NCBI GenBank assembly: GCA_008921705.1
Contig: VFFE01009164.1
Span: 207,075-271,074 of the forward strand
DNA length: 64,000 nucleotides
Direction of reading: 5' to 3'
DNA from: Burhinus oedicnemus
Lineage: Eukaryota; Chordata; Aves; Charadriiformes; Burhinidae
Shown here: positions 40,001-55,000 of the stretch, piece after piece
Layout: the number at the start of each line of letters is the position of its first letter
Position numbering within the stretch: the first letter of the stretch is position 1
Position numbers and translations under genes: made by a program
Notes under the pieces: generated by a model
The model's database searches: none
The model's input: the letters and a program-made list of their open reading frames with translations, nothing else
What the model was told of the DNA's origin: nothing

Positions 40001-43000
40001 CTTCTGTGTGAGCATGATAGTAAGAATCTGTTCAGCAAATGTAGAATCCCTTTCTCAAGGAATTTATTCTATATATCTAAAATAAGATAGTTATATGTCC
40101 TGTGTGTATTTTGTAAGTTTTAAGCAGCAAAAAGAGTTTTCATGATTTTCAAATCAACGAGAAAAGAGGAGTGAAAATACATCAGCAGGGAAGTTGTTTT
40201 GAGCGAATAGGCCTGCTGAAGCTGGAACAAAAGTCCGAAAGAGAATAAAGATGGGAAGTCTGTTTTAACATGAATAAATAAACAGAGGATGGGAAATTAA
40301 AAGAAAGATGTGGGCAAAGGCAGAATTGTGGAATTTTGAAAGTTATTTGGAAGAAAACCATTCCAGTGTGATAGCAGCTATTGCAGACAGTCAGGCAGTG
40401 TTAGACTTTGGGAGGGGGAGTTTAATCGAAACAGCTGCAAAGGAAAATAATCTTGGCAGCAGAGTTTTGAACAGGCTTAAAAGGGACATTGTTCCAGGAA
40501 CAGAAAAAACTGTTAGTAGTAAAGAGTCCTGGTCTGAGACAACAGACCTACTGTCAGTTCTAAGTGTTCAGCTGTATGTATCTTGGTTATCCTTGGGGAT
40601 GTCATTGCCTGTACCCTGTGCCACAGTTCTCATCTATAAAAGTTTACAGATTCAAAGAGATACTAAAGAGGAAATGTGTGGTAACTGAACATTTCAGTTA
40701 TGATAATGAGGAAATTTAGAAACATTTCTTAGGTATTCTTCCATAGTAAGAACAGGAACACAGAATAGAAAAAAAGAATCATGAAATGTATCAATGAAAC
40801 TCATAGAAGATTACTTTTCTTAGATTACTTTTTTCAGGGCATAGTTATTTATAAGTACTTTTTTCTGCGTGAAACATTGTTTACTTTTTTCCCCCGTGTG
40901 TTTTAAATCTTTGAGTCCCTACAGATACAGTAAGCTGGAACCATTATAAGTGACTGTCTGGTTGAGGGTATGAATGGTTTCTAGAATCCTTGCAAAGGAT
41001 GGGGAGGGTAGCAATTGTCTGTAGGCAAGTAGGTGGGTTGGTTGAAGCTGGTATCTTGCAGATACGCTATGGTGCTGGAATGAGGTATAGGCCAGAGGAC
41101 AGTGCAATAAAAATATGTACCAGAATTCGCTTCCATCCTCTTGAGGAGAAAGATTGTATTCTCAGGCCTACACTGGAGAATATTGAGTGATCTAAGCCCC
41201 TATATAAAAGGACAGAAACACTTTGATCGTAGATCATTCAAGATCAAAGAGAAGGACTGTCTTCAGCTGAGCACAAGGCCAAGAAATAAAGCAATGTAGA
41301 CAATTGCAGAAGCAGTGGTATTCTGACTTGTTCACAGACGAAGGCTGGATCAATCTTACTCTGCCAAACTGTTTTGGCTACCAGAACTTGCAGCATCCCA
41401 TAACAGATGTAATTTTCAGGTTATTTTGTTTAGGCTTAAAAGAATCCTTAGTCTCATAGGTTAGAGTTTAACAATGCAATAGGCCCTACCTCTGAAGTTG
41501 AACAGAATTTGGGTAGTAATCTCATTAAGTTTATTTTCTCTAAAGCTTATATGCAGATGGTGGCTATTTGGAGAAAAAAAGCCATGTGTCTTCCTGTATC
41601 TTCCCTAATTAAATAATGAATAAAAATGCCCAGTGTGCTAGTACATTTTTTTTTAAAAAAACATACATGTGCCATATGCAAACTCCAAACTCAAATGCCA
41701 GTTGGTATGGATCTTAACAGAGTGGATTCTAACATTAAAAATAGAAGAAAGATTAATCTGTTACAAAAATCTAAGGGAAAGTAAAAGCACATTTATTGTT
41801 TGAACAACAGACTATTTCTGAGATCCTTCCTTGTGCCTTAGTAGTCTTGAAAAGCTCTTTTTCCCTTATTTTGGGCTATTAGGATATATGGGAACAGTTT
41901 AAATGTTTTTCTACATTAACATAAAATTGTTCACCTGTAAACTGTCAAGAAGCTCTGGCTTCAGTGCTGGCAAATTCTACCCCTACTTCATCTTTTGATG
42001 CTTCCATTAATTCAGACTGTTCCAGAGGATAATCCTAGGATTAGGATGGTGAAGACTGTAATCTGGAATTCAGTGAAACAGAAGATTTTTCTGGCACCAA
42101 ATAATTTGCCTTTAACAAGGCATGCTAAAACATGTAAATCTTAGAGGAAGGCATCTTTCCTTCATTGCTACCAAGTATAAAATCAATACAGAAACCCACT
42201 GAGAACATGCCTGGATCAGACATTCCTGTTCAGTGTGATTACATGTTCTTTTATATGCCATATTTATATCATATATATTGCACAGGATATGGTAGTTGCC
42301 TCTTGCATTCCTAATCTTAAACACCATAGAGAAAGCACTGCTGACAAATTCGTATGTCAGTTTCCCACAAGAAAGTAGAGACATGTTAGTTTATTGGTGA
42401 GGAGATATCTTTTAAAGTCTAGTCAGGGAAATAAGTTTTAATACAAGACTTCAGTATACTCCGTAAAAAAGTTTGACCAGTTTTTGACTGTTCCTGATTT
42501 TCATAATAGCCATATAGCAGGAAAAAAACCCACAAGCCTTCTTGGGTTTTCAAGGAAAGTGTTTGCAGCAGAGGTCTTACGTCGTGTCAAATGTATTTTC
42601 TTCCTGCAGTTCAGAGGGAAAGTACCTCCTCCATGTGATCCTGTGTGCAAGATCATAGACTGGATTCTTGCCGTTTGGCACCAGCTGAACTCTTGCTTAT
42701 CACGTCTAGGAGCACCTGAAGCACTTATGGGGCCAAAACATTTCTTCTCTTGTCCTGTGGTGCCAGGGCATGGCCAAGCAACAGTGAAGTAAGATATCTA
42801 TTTCCTGTTTGACTCTGTTCAGTGCCAACTAGATACTTATTACAAATGTAGCAGTTATGTTTCTCCCAAAACCCATCTGCCTCAGCAACCTTGAAAGTAT
42901 TTTAGCAGAAGTTATTGAAAGTTTTAAGACTTTTGTTTGATATTTAATTACAAGAGGGGCAATTTTGAAGGACACAAGTGGGAACTGGGTGTCTAACACT

Positions 43001-46000
43001 AGTTGAAAGTCTTTTTTTGTAATCTTTCAGTTATTTTTTGACACAGAGATTGCAAAATATTACTTGTACTGGAATGGCTAATATTGCTCAACCCTTTAAA
43101 GGTTTTGCTCTTCATTTCAAGACAGCACTGTAAAGAACGCTGTTTATTAGTGAACAGACCAAAATAAGGTTCAAGAATTCTGACCTTGAAAAGTTGGTAA
43201 AGTTTCCTTTTGAGGAAAGTTGTATGAGGGAAATCTAGAAAAGTGGAATGATTTCTCACTCTTTTTAGTATCTGGTATAATTTTCAAACACACACAATTT
43301 CACAGATGTATTAGCATAGTAAATAAGGCAGATATATACTTTTTAACTATACACATGGTTAGATGTCCAGTAAAATAAAAGAATAATGATGAAAATTTTG
43401 CCTGTGCATATTGTATGAGCATCTGCTCACGTTCCAACTTTTCTGCAAATGCTAGCAAGTGATACAAGAAATAATTATAGAATTTTAAAATATATTCATT
43501 TCATAATAAGATGTTGCTTGGCTATATTAGAAAGGTAATGAGCCCCTAATTAATTTTCAAACTTACTCAGAACTCAAATAATAATGTTGGTTTCTGGAGA
43601 TGCGACATTACTTTTCTCACTCTGCTTCATAGCATTCTCCTTAATTGCCTCTTCTGTTCCCTCTCTGACTTTTCCCTCTTGTACTAGTTTCTGCTGACAC
43701 TTCTTCCAGGGTCTTTTGCTTAGCATGTGCACTGGCTTTCTCATTTTTTGTTCTGTCTACAGTTCTTGATACATTTTGCTTGTTTGTTTTCCTTTTTTTT
43801 TTCTTTCCTAAAAGGCGAGATTATCTAATATCCACAGTAATTACCAAAGTCTAAATTTGGATGTAGCATTGACTTGAAATTTTATGGGTGCTATGTAATA
43901 AAAAAAGAATAAAGTATACCTTGCATCTATGTCCTGTCTTCCAGTTGAATCATGTCCTCTGAAATGTCTTAATCATTTATTTATTGCAATGGCATTAGTA
44001 GAGGACAGAAAAACTATTCTTCATATACCTTAATCACTCATTTCTGAGTTTGGATTTCTCTTATGTGTAACTTTGACTGGATTCATATTGCTTTATTTTC
44101 AGCATAACCCCAAAATGTGTTTTACAGTAGCAATATGCCATCTGACTCCTCACTTTACTGTAGGTTTTGTCCACTAATAAACAATTAAAAAGCACAGCTC
44201 CAGTGAGCACTTACTGGATGCTTTTAGTTTAGCAGCATGATGGCTAACAGTGTGGTCATATAACTAGCAATAAATACCTTTAATTAGCAGCTCACTGGTT
44301 GCTGTTATTTCAATCTCATTAACCACTCCTGTCCTCTTGCCCCTCCTCTCCGCTGTGCTATTCTGCTGCTTTTTGCATTTGTTAAAGCTTCACTGAGTCA
44401 GTTCAATTCATTAAGACAGTAGACAGCTGTCTACAAACTGGGTTTGTTCTGGACTTAGTGTTAGCATGAGGCAAGTGGCAGAAGCAGGCAGCTGGGAAAG
44501 GAGGGACCAGGCGCGACAGGAAATTGTTTCCTGCTGTGTGCTGTTTCATGTAGCTTCACATGTTTTGGGGAATAGAGTGAGTAAATGACGAAAATTTTAG
44601 CTACATTTTTATTCTTGTTTTTGATCTAGGGAATTAAAGATTATGTTCCAACAGGAAAGAGTTTCATTTTACCTTTAAAGGTATAGCACCCCCCTGCTCT
44701 TTTTCAGGGGCAGGGGGGTGCTATGCCTTTCCTAAGTATCAGCTGTATCAAAGAACTGGGGACTTGATCAAGATGAGTGCAAATGTAAGACTGAATTTAA
44801 ACACATGGTTGGAATTTTATCTAGAGAGGATGGCATTGTACAGCCCATCAATTGTTAACTGTTAGATTAGAATGGGTTCAATTAATTTTATCTTTGCAGC
44901 ATTCATTTCTGTCCATTTATACTAGCAGTATTGCAAAATGTCAAAAGCTTACATAGGCAGAAATGGAGAGACAGAGTTCTTTACGACTAAAATGAAAGCA
45001 ATTTTTTAATTTTGGTAGCTTAACTCAGCCAGCAGAAACAACTGTATCTAGGTGGAATGGTATCTACAACATTATGGTAAGGAAGCTTCAAGGAACATCT
45101 CCAATATGCATTTTACATCTTATTTTAACTACTGTGCTAATTATTTTTCTAAGAAATGTAACTTTCATCATGCTTATACCAGCACTTTTATAGCATGGTT
45201 ATATATCATAAAAACTCAATCTTATGCTTCATAACTAAATGAAAATGCATCTATCAAATGATTCGTGCATTCTAACTTCAAAAAAAAAAGTCATCATAAT
45301 CTTTTGGGTAATAAGATGGCTTCTGTGTATCAACATATCCAACAGAATGGTTCATTTAAGTCAAACAGACATTTTAGCCCTCACTTTTACTGAATGGATT
45401 TATGCAAAGCTGAAACACCACATTATAGCCTATCATTTCTTACAGACCTTTAGTACAAACCTCTGACTCGCAATCTTACCATGTTCCTCCTGTAAGAGGG
45501 TATAAGGAAAAAAAAAAAGAATTGGATTTGATCTAAAAAAGATGGTCTCAGTGCCTGTTATAGATGTGAGTTAAGCCCTAAGCCTGAAACTCCTAGCCTT
45601 TATCCCTTGAGAACTGTAAGCTGTAAGAAATAGCCTTTATTTATTTCCTAATACAAATTTTTTACTTCTGTGCTAATATTTCTCTCTTAGAAAAGCAAAA
45701 GTCCCAGAAGAACCGTGTCCCTTTGAATCAGTTTTTTGTAATCAGACCCAGTCTCTAAACCAGACAATCTGGAAAATCCAGAGCATCCTGGAAACACAGT
45801 TCACCACAGATCAAATAAACAAAAGGAGAGTGAGAGCAAGGCAGCTGTACGAATAGAAAGGTCTTGTAAGCTGGACAAGTTTGGAAATGGAAGAATACTG
45901 GAAAGGGTGCAATCATAACTGAATATCTCCTTTTTCCCACTCTGGCAGCAAACAGGCTATGAATGAACACTTGCAAGCATGGAAACTTCTCCATGCTCTG

Positions 46001-49000
46001 ACAAAGGTGAAAGGGAATCTTTTTTATATACATGAACATACATCTTTCTGGGACATTCTTTAACCTTAAAATGAAAAGGATGTTTTATAGTCCTTATCTG
46101 AAGGAGGAAAAGCATCAGACAGTAAATAGTTTGCCAAAGCAACCTGCAGAAATTTAGGTCAAATAATTTTATATAAAACAAACAAATAAACCCTACCTTA
46201 AATAAAATCAGCTCATCTCTGACATGGGGTACAATAGGAAGTCCAAAACATATGTGCTTCCTGAAAATGCAAAATCTGCTATGTTACCCAAAGTATAAAA
46301 TCTTGGGGTTTGATAATTGTCTCTGAAGTCAATGGATTGTTTGTGTGCCTACAGGTGGATGTCCAAGTTATGGAATGCTGTGATAGCTCCCAGAGTTCAA
46401 GAAGCAATACTCTCCAGAGCCTCTGTGAAAAGACCATCTGTACCAGGACAACCAATAGCCAAAAAAAATCCTAGCCAAGGTCAACAGGCTGTTGTTAAAG
46501 CTGCTCTCAGTATCTTGCTAAATAAAGCTGTTTTGCATGGCTGTCCTCTACCCAGAACAGGTAACAGTGAACAGTCTGGAAGGCAAGCAGTTGTACATTG
46601 CCAAAGTGGGGCTTTTAACTATTTGATTCCTTTTTTAAAACTTACACGAAATCTAACTGTGGTGATGATGGGAGGTGTGTGGTAAAAGCATTTACAGTCA
46701 CTAAACTAAGTAGTTGTATAAGGTAGTCAAAGAAGAACCATTTGCAACAGTCAATCCTTCTTAACATTGTTCTACTTTTGTTTCAGAGCTAGATAATTAT
46801 ATAGCAGATTTTAAGGGAGGAAATTTTCCTTTATCCGTGGTTTCGAGCTACAAAAATTGTAGTAAGAAAAGAGGTGAGAATGCTTCTTGGAGAAAAGTGA
46901 GCACAAGTCCTCGCAAAAAGTCAGGTCATTTATCCTCCCAGTCATGGAATAAGCAGGAGACAAATACTGAAGGTAAAGCTTTCTATTTTCAATTCTGAAA
47001 GAAGGTGTGGGGTTTTAAGCTGCGTTGATATGAATCTAACTTTTCTACATCATGAATTAAAAATTCTCAATTAAATGACACTCATGTTTATGTTTACCAG
47101 TAAAAAAATTGCGTACTCTTTTCCCAAAAAATTACTTCTTTGTGACTGCGAGGTATCCTAATTAAGTATTCTTTGGGTGGGGTTGTTCTAATGCCCTTCC
47201 TGTTGTCTGATAATGAGATAGGCATTGGTTCAGATGGTGGAAGATTGAGCAGTGGTTCCACCTCATATTGCATGGAATGATGCTCTATCATTCTCTCCTT
47301 CAATACTGGAGGAGAAAAAGCTTCATTATTTGATTAGTACTCTCTAGTTCGGCACCCAGTTTACAATATACCTAGTTTGGGAGGGTTTTTAAATGTACCT
47401 TATAGCTTCACTACAATAATTTCTATTGTCTGAATCCAAGTAAAAATAAATGAATACATGCCTCCTCAGATCATGCATCCCTTGTTCAATCTTATTAGAT
47501 AAATTGAGTAGAATAATCTGGAAGGAAGAGATCTTTGGTTTTAAATTGAAGATTTTTGTTTAATTTTTACTTCAATTGCGAAAAATAAATGTCAAAAATT
47601 CTGTGTAGTTGCAGCTACTGTAAAGTTTTCAAGAAGTTTCCACATCATTTTCAGTATGCTGCTTGATAAAGAAGGCTTTATATGACTAGGTCTATGCATG
47701 TGTAGAAATGTGAGAGTTATATTAGTAGCTGACACTTTCAAAATGTCTTTTCACCTCAAGATCATAAGCCATCTAACAAGCAGTTTACTACACAGGGATA
47801 ACATCTGGGTATATGCAGAAGCAACATATCATTCTTCTAAAAGTACACATCAGTCTAGAAAGAAAACTTAGGAATACCATAACCAAATACAGTGTTGAAC
47901 AGGAAAACTTCTAGAGGACAAAATCAAATTACTTATTTTTGCTTTCAGAAAATGGAGGTAACTCCTTCAGAGAGAAGAGTTAGGAAGGGATTTAGAGAGA
48001 AAGAGGCTTACACACACACACACTTTAGAAACAGTAAGATTCTAACCTCAATTATCTCATATATAAAAGACTAAAATACCTGATGCCTGGTACGTTGTAA
48101 TGTTAAATTAAGCTAATAATTTCTTCAGCTCTTGTTCAGAAAGAAATCTGCTTTTGCTGTACTGCAACTCTAATGTCCTGATCTTGCTTGCTAGTTCTGT
48201 GAATTGTGAATTTATCTAATCCCACTAAGAGGATTTAAGAAATCAAATTAACATAACCTGAGGTAGGATGGTTGATACTGTATCTTGTACCTGATAATGT
48301 TCTTGGAGTCTGGTTAATATCTGTGAATATAAGTAAAAAATGAGATGGTGAATATAATCTTAGTAGCCTTCCATTTCTGACTATCAGTATCAAATGTTGT
48401 TCCAGATTCCAAGTAAGGTTAAGTTGTTTGATTTTACTTAAATGAAGCAACTTTTCCAGTTGACAAGTGATTTCTCTTTGAGAGAACCAGTAAGTGTGGT
48501 TCAAGTGCCTTGCACAGAAACCTTATGTTCTGTCTTCCACAAAGGCTTGGGCAACTCATGCCCCATTTGCCATTTTAGCAGTACCGTGTGGCCCTAACGC
48601 TACTCTGAACAGTTTCAAGGGATGTATTCTGATCTTTGACAGACTTTATTGATATAAATAGCAGGTAAATGGGAACACATTTTCCGCATTTATCACAGAT
48701 TTTAGAATGCAGAAATCAACACACATGATAACACACTAATAAGTCAATCTGGTTTTTGTGCAGGTATAAAATCTAAGACTATGTCGCAACCGAATTGTAA
48801 GAAAAGAGCTTCTCTCACCACGAAGTAAGTTTTAATTTCTGGTATTTGTAACGCTTAGCAAACAATAAAGAGGATAAAATTGTGATGTAAACCAGCACAT
48901 TATAATGAATAGATGAAGAGCTTGTATTTGGTAATGTGTTGGTTCTACATCTGAAGAAAGTAATCCTTTATAATGTTCATTTAAAATGTATGTACTTCAA

Positions 49001-52000
49001 TATAGTTTTAGAACCCATTTCCGTAATTCAAACCTTGAAGCATTCCATGTCTTTTTATGTGACAGGGTAGTCTATGACTTAAGAATATTATGTAACACTT
49101 ATTTTGCTATGAAAAGCCAACCATATGCTTTTTTCACCTGGCATTATATTTTAAAAACTCCTCTGGCTCTTTTTGCTTACTGAATGGCAATTCAAAATGG
49201 TACAGTACACGCACTGTATAGTACACGCAATGATACAGAGTTTCTCTAAGAAAGTGTATGAATTAGCCAGAGGGAACTGCATTTGAGACTACTTCAGTCT
49301 GAAATCTTGGTTCTACCATATTCACAGGCACAGAGAGCATAGAATACTTACGCTTCAAGTATGCCAGGGTTTTTTTAAAGTGTTTGGAATTAAGTCCAAA
49401 AGGAGAGTGGAATAATATTGATTGCTCCACCTTAAAAAGAGGAGAATCTTTGAAGATAGCGGGCAGAAGAATCAGAGAATGGAGAGAATACTTTGAATAG
49501 AAAGATGATCTATTATGATATAAGGACTATGGACAACTATTGCTGCCACTTACTTAGATGTTTTCTTTCTGTTTGTGGTAGTAAAGGTCATTTGGAAAGA
49601 AATTCCTAATTTCTAGGTGTGTATAATATTTATTTTTAAAGTCTATATCATAGCTTAATTTTAATTGTTCTCTCAGTTTTTGTTTTTGTTTTTGTTTTAA
49701 ACCAGATCTTCAGAGAAGGATCAATTGAGAACGTTAAATCTGGAGCAAAGGCTGTCCCTTGGTTCTGATGATGAAGTAGATCTTGTGCAGGAACTTCAAA
49801 GTATGTGTTCCAGCAAATCTGAGCCTGACATAAGCAAGGTAAACACGAGGGTTTTAAATAATTTACATCATTACCATATGCAGTTGTTTGCTATGTGTTT
49901 AAAATAAATTTTTAATTTACAAGCACTGCTTGAACTGAAGAAAATTATTAAATTATTTGGGAATAAGCCAAAGTCAACTAATAAATTATACATTTGAGGG
50001 GAAGTGTTCTGATTTAATATACATTATTTTAAATTACACCTTCACTATTTTTTCTTGTAGAGATTTTTGCAGTGGAGGCTGAAATTTATAAGCTCATAAA
50101 TGCTAGAGACAGTAGCCTTCTCTGCATTATTGTTCCCCATGTTATCTTTCATGCTATCATTGCTTACACTGGGAAACTGTTTTGTAGTCTTAAAGACACA
50201 GAAAGTTTTTCCTGAAATGCATTGCACATTTGGTTTGTTTAATGTAAACCCATTAGCCATCACAGAACTGGCTCAAAGCTCCTCTGCTGTGTAGGCAAAA
50301 TTCAGTTTTGCTGTCCCAAGCAAAAAAGAATGGATTGGCCTAATTCTTTTTCGTTAACAGTGGCAGAAGAGAGTGAAGGAGGCTTCCGAGGCTCATAGGT
50401 TTGGGGCTAAGTTCTACCCTGGAATGGGTTGTGGGTGGTTATGGGAGGCCTGTTGGAGCAGAGGGTGGAGCTGTGGATGTCTCTCATTTTTCCTTCTATA
50501 TCAAAAGCATCCGGCTCTCCCTGTTGCTGCAGCTATTTATTCTTTTCCTTCTTTCTTCCTAGCACAGCTGAAGTATATGGCTGTGACAGCAGGCTGTGTT
50601 AACACAGGAGCAGCTGATCCGTATCTTTTGAAACACAGATAGAGTCAGTCTTAGGCTACTGTCCACTTAGTCTGTGCATTACATCCTCTAGGATCTCCCT
50701 GAACAGCAGTTCCATTAGTTTTGTTTTATTAAATATTCTGTTTATTTTTAGAAGTCAACCAAGTTCTTACTAGAAAAAGAAATACTGTGTTTGGGAAGAT
50801 TTTTCAACCTATTTAATGAAATCCTTTATTGTAGTGTTTTGTTTTGGGTTGGGTTTTTTTAAAGTATTTACAGTACTTGCATGAGTCACATGCACCAAGC
50901 TGGCAGCTAATCACTAGTCTGTTAACAGGGATTTACCATTATCTATCTTTGAAAGAATGGGATGTGCTTAGAGAAATAGTAACCAACTTAAAATTGTGTT
51001 TAATAACATGTAAAATGTAATTGCTCATTGTTGACAATTCAAGGAAATATGGGTTAGATAAGGAAGGAGATAGATGTCACTGTCTTTTGTTCAGTTTCCT
51101 CATCGTGGGTGGAACCATCCATGACTGGAATTTCTGTTGTTAATTCCCTAGCTGCCTAGTAGAACCTTACAGAAGTAAGGGTGCTGTTGCATGTTTTCTT
51201 TGTGTGATGCAATTTCAGGCTGCCATCAAAATACGTACTTCTACTCTCTAATTTGCTCTTTCACTTGAATATGTTCCTGCTGCCTCTGTTATGTTGGGAT
51301 GGAGTACTTTTGCAGTTGCAGAGTTGAATCAGATCAGCTTGCCCCAGGATAAAATACCTAGTTTTCAGTGAGGACAGAAGGCTGATTAGTCTCTATCTGC
51401 TATTGCATGGTCACAAGGTTTGATGGAAAATAGTAGGCAAGAAGCATGGCAGGAGAAAGAGACAAGGATAATTCCTTTCCGTGGTGTTCCTGGGGCTAGA
51501 TAAAATTTCATGGGAAACTGCCCTTAAGCTCTGCTGAATAATATTGCTCTGGAAGTGTATGTTTAATCTTCCTGTGATAATAGTTGATGTGAAATCTCTC
51601 TCTTTATCTCCCGTCTCCTACAAACACACTGAAGAGTAAAGGAAAGATATTATAATTTTTCTTTGGATATTTATGCATTGCATTGCACAGAAGCTACCTG
51701 AAAATAAAATCAAGGCTCCAAAATTTGGCAAATTGAAACATAATCTCTGCTGTGAATAACTAAAAAATCACCATTTTCTTATCTTTTTTAGATTGCAGAT
51801 TCTAAGGATGAGCTATTGATGTTCAATAACTCTCAGAAAAATCCTGTATTTTCAGCAAGCGGTACTAACCCAAGTAAAACAACAGCACAAAAGGTACGTG
51901 AACCGAGTTTTGTAGTAGGGTAGGGAGGGTGTCTTGAATTTCTCCAAAATCTGAGTTCCTGATTGGATCCAAAGAATAAGTGTTCCAGTGCCCTGTTTAT

Positions 52001-55000
52001 TACAATAATAAACTGTCATGATTCTTAGGAAACTTGCTAGACACACCATGCCAAGTTTCTTCCATGTGTCTTAATGGAAACTAAAAATTTATTAAACAAT
52101 GGATGTATTTGCTTCAGTTTTCATGTTTACATAATGCCATCTCCCTAGGCCAAGTGTTGTTGATATTACTTTGACATTATAAGTTATTTGCATTGGATTT
52201 TGAGAGAAATAAAAGCCCTGGTTTCATTTTTTCCCCACAATTAATGTTATTCAGTAAGTTTGCAAATGCACAAAACTTTTTTAAATTCTTGATGTAATAT
52301 TGCTGTCTTATGGTTGGGTTTTCTACCATTTTTTTTTTAGTGATTACCCAAATGTATATGATTTCAATCCACTGTTTTCCTAAGGGTTGTTGAGCTGCTC
52401 TGTGTCAAAGCTCTCAGTGGTAGAAATTCTGAGAAGACATGGTATTAGCAGAGTTTGTGAAGAATAGCATTTTTTTTAAAAGGGGATTCAGTTTCTTTTT
52501 TCTACCTAGCTATTTGTTGTAATATACAGTTGTCTTGGCGTATTATTTATGAGAAATCCAAAGAAACACTATGTTGTAAGTTTGGTGATTCTGGGAAAAG
52601 ATAGTCTAAATGTAAACAAACTTTACTAACTTCAGAGCCGTTTCAAAGTGGGAAGATCAGCTGAATACTACTGGAAGATGTAACAGCTCCACGATCATCT
52701 TTTCAGAAATTGCACTCATTGTTTGTGAGTGCTAACATCTCTACTAAATATGAAGATGAAATTATAGCCTGCTTAGTTTTCATTCTTTGGATAATAAAGT
52801 AAAAATTATGCTTTCTCTGTTGTTACACTTTTTTCCCTTTTCTTTCTTGCTCCTTATGTTTTTGAATATCAAGAGAGCTTCTGAGCACACTACTCAATTA
52901 ACCTTAGCCAGGGCAGAATCTGTTGTCTATGTTCCCTCGCTAGGCCCTCTGTGTTCTCTCGACAGGGGCTCTCTAGAGTCCAGTCCAGACACTTTTATCT
53001 GACTGTGATAAATTGTTTTCTAAAGGCACTCAGTCTATTTTCTGCAGGTACAATGAAGTAGCCCTGAAAATAGCTTAACTTGCGCACCTAAGCATTAGAA
53101 AATCTGAAGCTGGATGAGATGACTTACCACCTTTACCATCATATTATTTCATGTACAAATATTAAAAATGTTAGAATATCTTCTGTAATTTTACTTAAAA
53201 TCCAGAGAACGGTCTCAGCTAACAGAACCCCTTTTAACATTGCAGATCCACATTTAGATATACTGCTTTTGAATATTTCTCTAAACACATTACTTTCAGA
53301 CATTCCAAATCAGAGCTTCACATAGTAGTGATGCCTGTATAATTTGGTAAGTCAGCTGACCTACCCGTCCTTACTGTAAATTTATCCTAGTGAATATTTT
53401 TCCTTTTAAGATTCTTTCTAACAATGTAGGGCATAACTATATTGACTTTGGAGGTAGACAAGCTTAGCTACCTTTGAGTTTTTTGAAGAACTTAGTCAAA
53501 AGATTTCATACACAATAAAAGAAATTTATTTCCTGTGTCTTTGTGGTGAAATGTTGGCCAAAATGAAGGAAACACAATCCGACCTTTTGCTAGAGGAAAA
53601 AGAGGTCTAATTGAATGACAAGCTTTGTTTCTAGATTTAGGCATTACTACAATAAGTAAGTATCAAAAATCTAGAAGAACGCAGTCTCAGTTTGGAAGCA
53701 GAAGTCAAACTTTTAGAGGCAATTGTAATGATGATAAACTTATGCAGCTGGAATAATGGGTGTCTGAAAAAGAGTTTGAGATTAGAAAAGCCTCCTTTTC
53801 TGAAAGTAGATAGAATTCCGTAGGTAACAAAAGCAACGCTGCATGAGCAGAGGACATCTGATCAACAGTAATGAGATAAATTACTTAAAAGGGCAACATA
53901 CCCATAATTTTTTTTTTTTTTAATTGGCTGGAAGAAAAAATGCTTTCAAGTATGTGAAGGAGAAAGAGAAAACTGATAAAAGATGCAAAATCTTTGATGC
54001 AGGAGACAAACAAACTGATGGAATCAAGAATTAATAAGGAATAGACAGTGATGAATAATCTGTTTTCATGTCACCAACCTTTACGTGAAGAGCAGTAGCT
54101 GATGGTGAAAATGAACTTTTTGATACTGCTGCCCAGAGGGTGATCTGGATTCAACTGATGCTAACAGTTAAGGTCCTAATTCTCCTTTCCTGTCAATGGA
54201 AAGGTAGGCATCTCTCATGAAAGATATATGTTAGTGACCATCATAAAATGGCTTAACTAACCTCTTTCTCCTTGACTATAAAAGAACAAAAACTGACAAC
54301 ATACCTGACTTAGGTGCTTCAGGTATCTAAATTTGGACAGGGTGAATATGGTCTAGTTTTTAAGAATGTAGTTTCTTAGCATAAATAATTTGAGATGCTA
54401 AAATCTAACTTATAAGAAAGCAATCTATAAGGTTATGGATTAAAATGTAACTAGCATTTCAACTTACAAGTATTATTTTTGTCGTGATTATTTTGTTGTT
54501 ATGTATGGCCTTGATGCTACTGAAAAAATGAATTTCTTTATTCAAGTTGTGAAGCTGATTTTTTTATTTGCTCATAACTACCTAAATTTCCATTTTTTCC
54601 CTTTCAGCTGTGGCTGCAGCTGTCATTTTTCCACAGTAATGAAGGAAAGAACATGTCTTTTTTATTTGAGTACTCCTGAAATTGAAACACCTGAGAATCA
54701 AATTTAAGGTTTTTTCAATGGCAATGCATAAACTCCATTGACTTATTTTGGTATTCTGAGCTGTTGATGCTATTTCCTTTCAGTCAAAGATGCAAAAAAG
54801 AGCTACGGTAGTAAGAAGCTGTCATATTAAACTGCGAAAGATTGTAAATAACAAGGGTTCCGTGGGGCTGGTAGGGTTGGTTGGTTGTTTTTCAGGTCAA
54901 ATGGCAATAAATATTTATACAGAAAATGCTTTTTTTTTTTATTCATAGGATGAAATGCGTCCTCTCAGCAGCAGTCGAACTGTGGAAAGCGGCAACAGTA

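Larger units (their letters stand above)
42789..46354 (+). other. CTTNBP2 intron (3.6 kb)
   Basis: It contains a segment rich in plausible transcription-factor motifs at about 44110-44560, a 16-bp perfect palindrome at 44419-44434 and a 21-bp stem hairpin at 44677-44730 (see findings). No coding exon recognised. Confidence 0.8.

Noticed and set aside
40308..40688. 126-codon frame in a CTTNBP2 intron
   Set aside because: No splice context that fits the gene's phases, no known motif, and the flanking CTTNBP2 exons already join perfectly.
49677..49705. Alternative acceptor after CTCTCAG, 29 nt upstream of a CTTNBP2 exon
   Set aside because: Use would shift the frame in the conserved tail; the downstream acceptor fits both phase and homology.
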